Below are positions 1 to 7,431 of a DNA stretch of 8,387 nucleotides, piece after piece. Below the pieces are notes generated by a model. That model saw only the letters and a program-made list of their open reading frames with translations. It had not been told where the DNA came from and searched no databases. The DNA is taken from contig CAZLPW010000086.1 in the NCBI GenBank assembly GCA_964561495.1, positions 1-8,387 on the forward strand, read 5' to 3'. The DNA comes from CAZLPW01 sp964561495 (GTDB taxonomy: Bacteria > Fidelibacterota > Marinisomatia > Marinisomatales > UBA1611). Each line of letters starts with the position of its first letter. Within the stretch, counting starts at the first letter, position 1. Position numbers and translations under genes: made by a program.

Positions 1-492
1 GAACAAGTTCAAAGTGGTCAGCATTTTACTATGCCAATTGAGCTATTAGTTATTTTAACTGGTGATACTATTAGACATGTTATCGAAAATGATGGAAGCT
101 TAACTAGTTATAATTTGGGGTTTATTGGTCAAAATTCATTTAATGTAAGATTAGACCCAGATCATTGGATATTAAAAGAGGTAGAATATTTAACTACAGG
201 ATCTGATTTACCAGGACCAAAACAACTAACACTATTTCCTGCGTTTCCGAATCCTTTTAATTCTGGGACCAATATTTCCTTTTTTATTCCTGATTATATA
301 GGCCAAGATGAGGTGAATATAAAAATTATTGATATTAAGGGTCGTTTGGTTAATAATATTTGGTCTGGAAGGCCTCTTACTGGATATAATTTATTTAGTT
401 GGAATGCAAAAAATAAATCTAGCGGTGTTTATTTTATTGAGTTAAAAGCTCGGAATAAAAAACTGATCCGAAAAGTGCAATTGATAAAATAA
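1..492 (+). CDS. C-terminal end of a secreted protein (probably M1-family metallopeptidase) with T9SS sorting domain; 5' partial
   Basis: The frame is open from base 1, so this is the last 163 codons of a longer gene; the Met codon at 31 is internal. Two parts can be seen. The first (about codons 1-70) has a beta-sandwich look, with 'HFTMPIEL' and 'RLDPDHWILKEVEY'. That pairing of an 'F.MPIEL'-like strand with 'LDPD.W.L' resembles the C-terminal domain of M1 aminopeptidase-like proteases in FCB bacteria; this is from memory of the family, and the catalytic HExxH domain lies outside the window. The second part (nt 223-489, about 86 residues) is a type A T9SS sorting domain: 'FPNPFN', then 'NISFFIP', 'IIDIKGRLV', 'SSGVYFIEL' and a basic end 'IRKVQLIK'. 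In T9SS bacteria this domain directs export across the outer membrane and is removed on secretion. The stop TAA touches the folB start. The sorting domain is firm; the peptidase identity is inference. Confidence 0.8.
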   Translation, partial: EQVQSGQHFTMPIELLVILTGDTIRHVIENDGSLTSYNLGFIGQNSFNVRLDPDHWILKEVEYLTTGSDLPGPKQLTLFPAFPNPFNSGTNISFFIPDYIGQDEVNIKIIDIKGRLVNNIWSGRPLTGYNLFSWNAKNKSSGVYFIELKARNKKLIRKVQLIK

Positions 493-849
493 ATGGATAA
501 AATTCATATAAAAAATTTGAAAATCCCAGGAAAGCATGGTGTTTATGATTTTGAGAAAAAACAAAATCATTTTTTTGAGATAGATGTTATCATGTATTTA
601 TATTTAAAGAAAGCTGGAAAATCTGATAATTTAAAAGATACTGTAGATTATGTAGACGTAGTTAACCTGATCACTAAAATTTTTAAAAAAAAGGATTGTA
701 AATTAATTGAAGCAGTTGCTGAATCAATCTGTTCGGCTTTATTAGATTTATACCCAATAAAAAAAATAAAATTGAAAATAAGAAAACCACATGCTCCGAT
801 TGATGCTGACCTCGATACTGTTCAGGTTTCAATTATTCGGTCAAAATAA
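493..849 (+). CDS. folB: Dihydroneopterin aldolase FolB
   Basis: FolB cleaves 7,8-dihydroneopterin to 6-hydroxymethyl-7,8-dihydropterin and glycolaldehyde, a cytosolic step of folate synthesis. The 118-residue length is normal for the family. Family landmarks are in order: 'GKHGVYDFEKKQNHFFEIDV' (13-32), 'DTVDYVDVVNLI' (49-60), 'LIEAVAESI' (71-79) and 'IRKPHAPID' (96-104). The residues matching known FolB active-site positions are present: E21, Y53, E73 and K98. The ATG follows the upstream TAA directly (TAAATG), with no Shine-Dalgarno sequence, so translation probably depends on coupling to the upstream gene. The product feeds FolK, encoded immediately downstream, again across a TAAATG junction. 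Family assignment is secure. Confidence 0.95.
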   Translation: MDKIHIKNLKIPGKHGVYDFEKKQNHFFEIDVIMYLYLKKAGKSDNLKDTVDYVDVVNLITKIFKKKDCKLIEAVAESICSALLDLYPIKKIKLKIRKPHAPIDADLDTVQVSIIRSK

Positions 850-1356
850 ATGGAAGAGAAAATTTTTTTATCTTTAGGGTCGAATTTAGGAGATAGAGAA
901 TCTAATTTGGCACAAGCTACCATGGCATTGTCAATAAATCTTAATATTAGAAAGATCGAGAGTTCATCCTATTACGAATCTGAACCTTTATATAATACGG
1001 ATCAGCCAAAGTTTTTAAATTCAGTTGTTTGTTGCGAAAGTGATTTAAATCCATTTGAATTTTTTGATGTTACTAGAAGAATCGAAAAAATGTTGGGTAG
1101 ACCAAAAAAAAGATCAAAAAATCTTCCTCGAATTATTGATCTTGATCTATTATTTTTTGGTGATTCTATTTTGGAGACAAAGGAACTTACTCTGCCGCAT
1201 CCTATGATTTCATTAAGAAAGTTTGTTCTTATTCCATTTTCAGAGATTGCACCAAACTATAAAATTCCCCATACAAATATGATTATAAAAGATCTTTTAA
1301 CTAATTGTCCTGATAATTCAAAGGTAGTTAAACATATATTGGGAACTCAGGCTTGA
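850..1356 (+). CDS. folK: 6-hydroxymethyl-7,8-dihydropterin pyrophosphokinase FolK
   Basis: FolK transfers pyrophosphate from ATP to 6-hydroxymethyl-7,8-dihydropterin, the FolB product, giving the substrate of dihydropteroate synthase (folP is not in this window). The 168-residue protein has the whole HPPK fold: 'LGSNLGDR' at 9-16, 'YESEPLY' at 42-48, 'DQPKFLN' at 51-57, the HPPK signature 'PRIIDLDLLFFG' at 93-104 with the Mg-binding aspartates D97 and D99, and 'LPHP' at 115-118 followed by 'RKFVLIP'. The 'R..W.PR' tryptophan of many homologues is replaced ('KNLPR'). The gene starts directly after the folB stop and its TGA stop lies inside the next gene's TTG start (TTGA overlap), so folB, folK and the kinase gene form one tight unit. 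Confidence 0.96.
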   Translation: MEEKIFLSLGSNLGDRESNLAQATMALSINLNIRKIESSSYYESEPLYNTDQPKFLNSVVCCESDLNPFEFFDVTRRIEKMLGRPKKRSKNLPRIIDLDLLFFGDSILETKELTLPHPMISLRKFVLIPFSEIAPNYKIPHTNMIIKDLLTNCPDNSKVVKHILGTQA

Positions 1357-1991
1357 GGAATCTTTATTATATAGCAATTGAAGGACCAATCGGTGTAGGC
1401 AAGACTAGTTTAGCTAAATTAATGTCTACAAGGCTTGGCGCTCGCCTGGTTCTTGAAGAGTTTGAGGAAAACCCATTTTTGCCTGATTTCTATATAGATC
1501 CTGAGCGATATGGCTTCCAAACTCAGCTGTTTTTTTTATTGCAACGCTATAGGCAACAACAAGAGTTGAGACAAGTTGATATGTTCCAAAATTTACTTGT
1601 AACAGATTATATGTTTGTAAAAGATCGACTCTTTGCGTCTTTGAATTTGAATGAAAAAGAAATGCATCTATATGACACAGTTGCCAACTTACTTGAAAGG
1701 AATATTATTAAGCCAGATTTAGTTATTTATTTGCAGGCGAATACAGATACACTAATGAAAAACATTTCTTTAAGAGGTCGGGATATGGAAAAAGATATTG
1801 CATTCGATTATATAGATGCTCTTAATCAAGTATATACAGAGTATTTTTTTAGATACCAGGATACGCCTCTAGTAATAATAAATACGAGTAATATAGATTT
1901 TGTCAATAATAGCAATGATTTGGATGAGATAATTAATTATATAAGACAACCAATTTCTGGGACGAAATTTTTTAATCCTTTATCAAATTAA
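1353..1991 (+). CDS. Deoxynucleoside kinase (P-loop dNK/dGK family)
   Basis: The product probably phosphorylates the 5' hydroxyl of deoxynucleosides with ATP, a salvage step in dNTP supply; the exact base preference (dG, dA or other) cannot be read from sequence. The 212-residue protein opens with a beta strand and a P-loop, 'IEGPIGVGKTSLA' (Walker A at 11-19), then the acidic 'LEEFEENPFL', 'FQTQLFFLLQRY' helix, a 'TDYMFVKDRLFA' segment in the place of the family DRS-like motif, 'PDLVIYL' and the lid-type 'RGRDMEKDI'. The start is TTG at 1353: the frame closes upstream at a TAA at 1329, no ATG lies before the P-loop, and the first in-frame ATG (1423) would remove it. The TTG overlaps the folK TGA by four bases. 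Kinase assignment is firm; substrate is open. Confidence 0.92.
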   Translation: MRNLYYIAIEGPIGVGKTSLAKLMSTRLGARLVLEEFEENPFLPDFYIDPERYGFQTQLFFLLQRYRQQQELRQVDMFQNLLVTDYMFVKDRLFASLNLNEKEMHLYDTVANLLERNIIKPDLVIYLQANTDTLMKNISLRGRDMEKDIAFDYIDALNQVYTEYFFRYQDTPLVIINTSNIDFVNNSNDLDEIINYIRQPISGTKFFNPLSN

Positions 1992-1993
1992 TT

Positions 1994-2164
1994 ATGCGGT
2001 GGTTTTTTATAATAATATTATTTTATCTTATTTTTCGAATAGCTAAACCTATATTAGCTATCTTTTTTTTGAAAAAAGAAATAGATAAAAAAAATGAGAA
2101 AAATATAATTAGACAAAAAATTAATAATATGGATATTCAGGATGCTGATTATGAAGACTGTTAA
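1994..2164 (+). CDS. Small single-span membrane protein with acidic C-terminal tail (56 aa, DUF4834-like architecture)
   Basis: An ATG two bases after the kinase stop opens a 56-codon frame ending in TAA at 2162-2164, filling what would otherwise be a 159-base gap. The product starts 'MRWFFIIILFYLIFRIAKP' and continues hydrophobic to about residue 26, giving one membrane segment. A lysine-rich linker follows ('KKEIDKKNEK'), then a short tail ending 'MDIQDADYEDC'. A short hydrophobic N-terminus, basic linker and terminal acidic-aromatic motif (like 'DADYEE' or 'DFEE') recall the DUF4834 proteins of Bacteroidota; that link is a recalled resemblance only. Its 3' end overlaps the next gene by 14 bases (from the preferred start at 2151), as expected for coupled genes. 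Function unknown. That it is a real gene is likely because start, length, topology and overlap all fit the operon. Confidence 0.72.
   Translation: MRWFFIIILFYLIFRIAKPILAIFFLKKEIDKKNEKNIIRQKINNMDIQDADYEDC
2139..2142 (+). promoter_or_regulatory. Shine-Dalgarno-like AGGA that decides the start of the barrel protein gene
   Basis: AGGA ends eight bases before the ATG at 2151. The alternative in-frame ATG at 2142 overlaps this element, so 2151 (protein starting 'MKTVKSS') is the better start. It is one of very few purine-rich start signals in this window. Confidence 0.5.
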
Positions 2165-2780
2165 AAGTTCAATCTTTAATAAAATCAAATTTGTAAAATA
2201 CATTATTTTGATCAATTTGGTTGTTCCAATAAAAATTTTTGGCTCTTATGACCTGATACAGAATGGATTTGGGCTTGATGTAGGTAAAAATGGCTCAGGT
2301 TTCTTTTTAATAAGACAATATACTCATAATTCTGAAAAGTTTAGTTTGATTACAGAGCTAAGGTTTTATGATATAAAGGGTAAAAATGAGATGTTTGTAT
2401 ATGATTATTATACACAGCAATATCGATCTATAGGATCAAAAAATTTGATTTATATTCCTGCGTTTATAGGTGCAAACTATTATCCCTTCGCTGGTAAAAT
2501 AGCAAATAATTTTTCTCCTTTTTTGACGTTGCGTAGTGGTCCAGTTTTGGCTATCGATGGTAAAGAAACTGGATCATTTTCTGATCGTTGGGGAAATCCA
2601 GATACTAATTTTTCCTTTGGTAGTTTTTTGGGAGTTGGTATTGAATTTAAATGGGTTAATTTGTCATCAGTACTTTTACATCTTGGCTATGAATACTTAC
2701 CACCTTCAAAATCTATGAATGAAGCTAAAGATTATTCAGGATTATTAATACATATTGCCTTTAATCGTTCGGTAAAATGA
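2151..2780 (+). CDS. Uncharacterised exported protein, probable outer-membrane beta-barrel
   Basis: I do not recognise a named family. The 209-residue protein (start at 2151) has a basic N-terminus ('MKTVKSSIFNKIKFVK') and a hydrophobic stretch 'YIILINLVVPIKIFG', fitting a signal peptide of about 30-33 residues without a clear AxA site. The rest is poor in helix formers and made of alternating or aromatic-rich strands, for example 'FSLITELRFYDI', 'LIYIPAFIGANYYPF', 'FSPFLTLRSGPVLAI', 'FSFGSFLGVGIEFKW', 'VLLHLGYEYL' and a last strand 'GLLIHIAFN'. This is the pattern of a small (about 8-strand) outer-membrane barrel. Its start overlaps the small membrane ORF and its TGA overlaps the rsmE ATG (ATGA), so it is expressed with housekeeping genes. 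A longer form from ATG 2142 adds only three residues. No function is claimed. Confidence 0.75.
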   Translation: MKTVKSSIFNKIKFVKYIILINLVVPIKIFGSYDLIQNGFGLDVGKNGSGFFLIRQYTHNSEKFSLITELRFYDIKGKNEMFVYDYYTQQYRSIGSKNLIYIPAFIGANYYPFAGKIANNFSPFLTLRSGPVLAIDGKETGSFSDRWGNPDTNFSFGSFLGVGIEFKWVNLSSVLLHLGYEYLPPSKSMNEAKDYSGLLIHIAFNRSVK

Positions 2781-3484
2781 ATCTAGATCACGCTTTTTTT
2801 ATTCCAACACAAAATATATTTGAAAAAAAATTTGTATTAAGCAAATCAGAATCAATGCATGCAATTAAAGTACTTAGGCTTAAAAAAGATGAAAAATTAT
2901 TTTTATTTGATGGTCTAGGCACAGGATACAAGGCTGTTATAAATAATGTATTACAGGATAAAGTTGAAGGGACTATTATTTCAAAAATAGAAGGTTATGG
3001 AGAAAATAAATTTAGTATAAATCTAGGATTGGGTTTAATAAAAAGAGATAGACTTGAAAATTTAATTGAAAAATGTACAGAATTAGGGGTTGATAGCTTT
3101 CATCCATTGCTATTAGAGCATAATATTAAAAAAACTATAAATATTGATCGATGTAAAAAAATTATAGTATCCTCAGCCAAACAATGTCACAGAAGTAGAT
3201 TTCCAATAATTTTTAAACCAAAGGAGTTAAGGAGTCTATTAAGCTTAGTTAATATGAAATTTATTGCTGCAAGTATGGAAGAAAAAAAAACTATATCTGA
3301 TCTAAAGTTAAATGAGCAACAGCCATTAATGCTCTTAATCGGTCCAGAAGGAGACTTTTCTTCTAAAGAAATAAAAGTTTTAAAAGAAAATAAAGTAGAA
3401 TTTTTTAATCTAGGGACTCGGAGGTTAAGATCTGAAACCGCAGCGATTAAAGCAGTCTCAGTTCTTAATTATAAGTTTAGTTGA
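2777..3484 (+). CDS. rsmE: 16S rRNA (uracil(1498)-N(3))-methyltransferase RsmE
   Basis: RsmE methylates N3 of U1498 in 16S rRNA, in the decoding region of the 30S subunit, using S-adenosylmethionine. It is a dimeric SPOUT-fold enzyme. The protein has 235 residues, close to the usual 240-250. The N-terminal PUA-like part includes 'HAIKVLRLKKDEKLFLFDG'. The SPOUT domain follows with 'EKCTELGVDSFHPLL', 'SSAKQCHRSRFP', then the cofactor-knot motifs 'LLIGPEGDFS' (GPEGD at 189-193) and 'LGTRRLRSETAA' (212-223), both diagnostic. The ATG overlaps the upstream TGA (ATGA) and the HIT gene begins three bases after the stop, so the gene sits inside a coupled transcription unit. Assignment is secure. Confidence 0.96.
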   Translation: MNLDHAFFIPTQNIFEKKFVLSKSESMHAIKVLRLKKDEKLFLFDGLGTGYKAVINNVLQDKVEGTIISKIEGYGENKFSINLGLGLIKRDRLENLIEKCTELGVDSFHPLLLEHNIKKTINIDRCKKIIVSSAKQCHRSRFPIIFKPKELRSLLSLVNMKFIAASMEEKKTISDLKLNEQQPLMLLIGPEGDFSSKEIKVLKENKVEFFNLGTRRLRSETAAIKAVSVLNYKFS

Positions 3485-3487
3485 ATT

Positions 3488-3832
3488 ATGAATGATTGTA
3501 TTTTTTGCCAGATAATAAATAAAAAGATTCCAGCAGAAATAGTATTCGAAAATGATCGTGTAATAGCTTTTAAAGATGTAAACCCTCAAGCACCAGTCCA
3601 TATACTGGTTATACCAAAAATTCATATACCCACTTTAAATGATTTATTACCTGAGCAAACCGAACTTATAGGTGAGTTAATACAAGTATCTAAAGAAATT
3701 GCAAAATCTAATTGTATAGATAAAAATGGTTACAGGGTTGGTTTTAATTGTAATGCAGATGCTGGTCAAACTGTTTACCATATACATTTACATCTTTTAG
3801 GTGGAAGAACTTTTTCTTGGCCGCCTGGTTAG
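3488..3832 (+). CDS. HIT-family (HINT/PKCI-like) nucleotide-binding hydrolase
   Basis: This 114-residue protein carries the histidine triad 'YHIHLHLLGG' (H98, H100, H102), within the longer Hint signature 'GQTVYHIHLHLLGGR', and ends 'WPPG', the normal Hint C-terminus. The N-terminal 'CIFCQI' (C4, C7) is a zinc-site pair found in many bacterial HIT proteins. 'VNPQAPVHILVIPK' (31-44) is the conserved nucleotide-binding strand region. Bacterial members hydrolyse adenosine phosphoramidates or adenylated compounds; the physiological substrate is usually unknown and cannot be set here. The gene starts three bases after the rsmE stop, with no Shine-Dalgarno sequence. It is the last gene before the only real spacer in the window, so it may end the upstream transcription unit. 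Confidence 0.94.
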   Translation: MNDCIFCQIINKKIPAEIVFENDRVIAFKDVNPQAPVHILVIPKIHIPTLNDLLPEQTELIGELIQVSKEIAKSNCIDKNGYRVGFNCNADAGQTVYHIHLHLLGGRTFSWPPG

Positions 3833-3842
3833 ATAAAGAAAA

Positions 3843-3879
3843 AGTTGTTCCTGGACAAAGACGCTATAGAACAATTGTT
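3843..3879. repeat. Nested inverted repeats in the hit-smc spacer
   Basis: The spacer 3833-3920 holds TTGTTC (3845-3850) facing GAACAA (3869-3874). The stem extends outward to eight pairs with one G-T pair and an 18-base loop. The right arm also lies in a perfect 10-base palindrome, AACAATTGTT (3870-3879). No T-run follows the stem, so it is not a good intrinsic terminator. An operator or chance are the other readings. I see no well-spaced sigma-70-type -35/-10 pair: TTGTTC and TATAGA are only 14 bases apart. smc has no Shine-Dalgarno sequence. Function uncertain. Confidence 0.3.
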
Positions 3880-3920
3880 AAAAATCAGCTAAGTTTACCC
3901 AGCGCCACCAACCATTTTTT

Positions 3921-6900
3921 ATGTATATATCAGAACTAAAAATGCATGGTTTCAAATCTTTTGCAAAGAAAGAGGTAATGAAGCTAGGAGAAGGTGTGAC
4001 TACTGTCGTTGGCCCTAATGGATGTGGAAAAACCAATATAGTTGATGCTATACGCTGGGTATTAGGAGAACAAAAATATAGTATTCTTCGAAGTGGCAAA
4101 ATGGAAGATGTTATTTTTAATGGTACAGAAACCATAAAACCATTAGGAGTATGTGAGGTTTCGCTCACTGTCCACAATAATAGTGGAAAACTTCCAGTCG
4201 AATACAATGATATTGAGATAGCAAGAAGGGTTTATCGTAATGGTGAATCGGAGTATTATTTAAATAAAGCTAAATGTAGGCTGAAAGATATTAATGATTT
4301 ATTTATAGATACGGGTATGGGTGCAGATGCTTATTCTGTTATTGAGCTTAAAATGATTGAGCAAATATTATCTGAAGCTGGTGATGATCGAAGGAGGCTA
4401 TTTGAAGAAGCTGCTGGGATTAATAAATATAAGCAGCAAAGAAAATCTACATTAAAACGCTTTCAGGCAAATCATGTTGACCTAGAACGTGTTAGTGATA
4501 TAATGGCAGAGGTTCAGCAAAAAGTCAGCGGCCTTGAGCTACAACTTAAGAGATATAAACGCCATGCAAACTTAAAAGGGGATCTTCAAGATTATGAAAT
4601 TAAGTTGGCCTTTTTAAATAGATTTAATTCTTTTTCTGAAATGGTACCAATGAAAGAAAAAATTAAAGAATACAATTATCTCAGAGATGAAAAAAAATCA
4701 CAGTCTTCAGAGCAGCAAGATAAACTGAATAAATTGCGGAAACAATATAGTTTGGAAGATTTGGAACTTAATAAATCCCAAAAAGAATTTTCATCTTTTC
4801 TTTCAGAAAGGGATAGTCTTAGAAATAATATTCTAGTATGTACTGAAAAAAATAGAGCTGCTGTTTTAACTATTGACAGACTAAAAAGAGAAAGTCAAAG
4901 TAATAATAAAAAAATTGCAGATTTAAATCAACTTAGTCTTGATTTTGGTAAAGAGATTTCTGATTTAGCACCTAATATTGAAAATCAATTAAAAAAATAT
5001 AAAATAGAGAAAAAAGAATNNNNNNNNNNNNNNNNNNNNNNNNNNNCAGGAGTTGGAAAATTGTCAAAATGATCGATGGGAAACCCAGAGAAAACAAGCA
5101 GATGAGAGAACATTATTTGATAGAACAGTTGCTATGGTTCAAGAAAAAAAGACATATTTTGATGAACTTAAATTGAATATTGATAAAAAGAAAAAGTCAC
5201 AATCTGATCTCAAAATTGAATTGAATAAATTTAGTTCTAAATATGATGAAAAAAATAAAGCTCTTAGTATCTTAGTAAGAGAACTTGATATTTATAGGCA
5301 AGAGGAAAGAGAATTAAGAGTTAATCGCGAAGAATTAATTTCAAATATAAACAAAAAAATAGCTCAAAAAAGAATATTAGATGATCAACTAACATTTTAT
5401 CGGGAATTAATTGAGTCTAAAGAAGGATTTCCAGATGGCACTAGGTTTGTTTTGGAAAACCCAAATGATTTTCCTGATATATTGGGTACTATAGCTGATA
5501 TGTTTTCCATTGATTCTAATTATAGGGATGCATTAGAAGCAGGCCTTGGTGATTTATCTCATTGTTTGGTTTCTAAAGATAAAAGCAGTGCTTTGATTAC
5601 ATTAAAACAAGCCAGAAATATTTCCGCTGGTGATTTGTCTATTATCCCTTTGAAAGAAGCAAAACAATTAAAAATTGATTTAAAGCAAATTCCAGAAGAT
5701 GATCAAATTATTGGTAGAGCATCTGATTTGATAAGGACTTCTAATGAGTTTGTTCCTTTAGCAAAATATTTATTAGGCAATCTGGTAATTGTTAAGGATA
5801 TAAATAAAATCAAACTAATTAACGATTTGTCATTGACATATGTTGATATTAAGGGGTCTTATGCTGGGACTGATTTGGTACTAAAAAATAGGCAAATTTC
5901 AGAACATGGAAATCTATTGGGCCGTCAAGATAAAATACATTCAATTACCAATGAAATAACTGAAACTGTCAAAAAGCATGTTTTATTAAAGAAATCTCTA
6001 GAATCTTTATTGTCTGATATAAATAATAAAAGGGAAAATATTTTGAATCATAAAAATTTTATTGATTCATCAAAGAGAAATATTGCAACAATTGAATCTG
6101 AAAAAATTCGGTTTTCAATACAACTCGAACAATTAAAAAATGAAATTTTATCTTTGGAAGAAGAAATAAACGTAACAAAAACTATCTTTAAAGATGGAGA
6201 AATGGCAATAAAAAACCTTAAACCAAAAATTGATAAAGCAGAGAGAAAAATTCAATCTTGTGGGCATAGAGTTAAAATAGCAAATGATAATTTGATTAGA
6301 ACCAGAGAAGATAGGGATCAATTCCAGCAAAACTTGCAGGATGTTAGAGTACAACTTGTTGAACTAGAGTCAAAAAAAGAAAATATTATTTTTAAACAAA
6401 AGTCTGGTAAAGAGTTATACAAAGAATTAGAGATAAGACAGAGAATTATAAAAACTGAGATAGAGCAGCTAGAAAAAGATATAGAAAAATTAATCCGAAA
6501 AATCTCAAATGAAGAGAAATCGTTAGAAAATTTTGATTCTCAAATCCAACAAAAACGTTCAATTCTAGATTTAAAACAAACAACCCATAGAGATACATAT
6601 AATGAGATTGATGAAATACAGCAAAAGATAGCTAGAGAGCAGGAAAATAAAGAATTAATTTTGGAGGATTTAAAAAATACAGAATTAGAAATGGCTAGAA
6701 TACAGCAGGTGATTTCACTCATTGAAGAAAAGATTATGGATAGGTACGGTAAGAAGATTCCTAAGGAAATGATTGTAGATGAGGAAGAGCAAGAGTTAGA
6801 ATTAAAAATTCAAAAAATTCAAGGTAGTTTAGATAGAATTGGTCCAGTCAATATGGCCGTGAAAGATGAATACAATGAAGAAAATAAACGTTTAGGTTTA

Positions 6901-7431
6901 TTACAATCGCAATTGGATGATTTAATGGAATCAGAAGAAAATCTGCGATCAACAATTCAAAAAATTGATCGTATAGCTAGAAAAAGATTTCAGCAAACAT
7001 TTGATTTGATTAGATCTAATTTTGAATCACTTTTTAACCTTTTTTTTGAAGGTGGAAATGCAACTTTAACTCTTAGTGGAGATCCTGACCCCTTAGAGGC
7101 TGAAATAGGTATAGAAGCTCAACCACCTGGGAAACGCAATACTTCACTACGTTTGCTCTCATCAGGAGAAAAAGCACTTACTGCTATTTCTTTATTATTT
7201 TCTATTTATCAAGTCAAACCAAGTCCGTATTGTATACTTGATGAAGTTGATGCTCCACTTGACGATGTAAATATTCGTAAGTTCACTAAGGTATTGTCAA
7301 AATTTTCTGATGAAACACAATTTATTATTGTCACTCATAATAAACTTACCATGGAAATTGCGGATTATATGTATGGTGTTACCCAAGAAAATAAAGGTGT
7401 CTCAAAATTAGTTTCAGTTAAATTTGATTAA
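3921..7431 (+). CDS. smc: Chromosome segregation/condensation ATPase SMC (one gene, interrupted by an assembly gap)
   Basis: SMC dimers, with ScpA and ScpB (not in this window), form the bacterial condensin that compacts and separates sister chromosomes. The N-terminal head opens 'MYISELKMHGFKSFAKKE', with Walker A 'GPNGCGKTN' at 31-39, Q-loop 'LGEQ' at 48-51 and 'LFEEAAGINKYK' leading into the coiled coil. The coil is charged and Q/E/K-rich. The hinge lies at about nt 5412-5930 ('GFPDGTRF' to 'GNLLGRQ'). After the return coil, the C-terminal head has 'DRIGPVNM', the ABC signature 'LSSGEKALTA' (from 7156), Walker B 'CILDEVDAPLDD' (7231-7266) and 'IIVTHNK'. The coding frame before the N-run (366 codons) and after it (794 codons from 5047) are different frames; both halves are in order and complementary, so this is a gap-length error and not two genes. 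Total about 1,170 residues, normal for the family. Start: no alternative start codon lies upstream in frame. Confidence 0.95.
5020..5046. other. Assembly gap (27 N) inside smc coiled coil
   Basis: A run of 27 unknown bases. The left frame has its last full codon ending at 5018 and the right frame has a full codon starting at 5047 ('CAG GAG TTG', residues QEL, coiled-coil-like). To join the two frames the gap must hold a number of bases equal to 2 modulo 3 (for example 26 or 29), so the recorded length of 27 cannot be right if the gene is intact and the flanking bases are correct. Confidence 0.95.

Noticed and set aside
2142..2150. ATG 2142 as start of the barrel gene
   Set aside because: The AGGA at 2139-2142 overlaps it and is well spaced for the ATG at 2151; the extra residues M-L-I add nothing typical of a signal peptide.
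2536..2718. Plus-strand open frame inside the barrel gene
   Set aside because: Shadow in another frame of the barrel gene; no start signal and no coherent domain.
3843..3876. Spacer hairpin as a rho-independent terminator
   Set aside because: The stem is AT-rich with an 18-base loop and no U-run follows it.
3829..3939. Open reading in another frame through the hit-smc spacer (contains 'VVPGQRRYRTIVKNQLS')
   Set aside because: The HIT protein already ends at its canonical 'WPPG', this frame has no start codon and no recognised family, and it ends a few codons into smc. Most likely chance.
3878..4207. Minus-strand open frame of 109 codons across the smc start
   Set aside because: It runs antisense through the strongly conserved SMC Walker A region, has no recognisable domain, and is explained by codon bias of smc.
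6148..6722. Two minus-strand open frames (6148-6354 and 6540-6722) in the smc coil
   Set aside because: Low-complexity antisense of the E/K-rich coiled coil; no support as genes.
5053..7431. A separate gene beginning at TTG 5053
   Set aside because: It is the second half of smc; the apparent start only marks the first start-like codon after the N-run.
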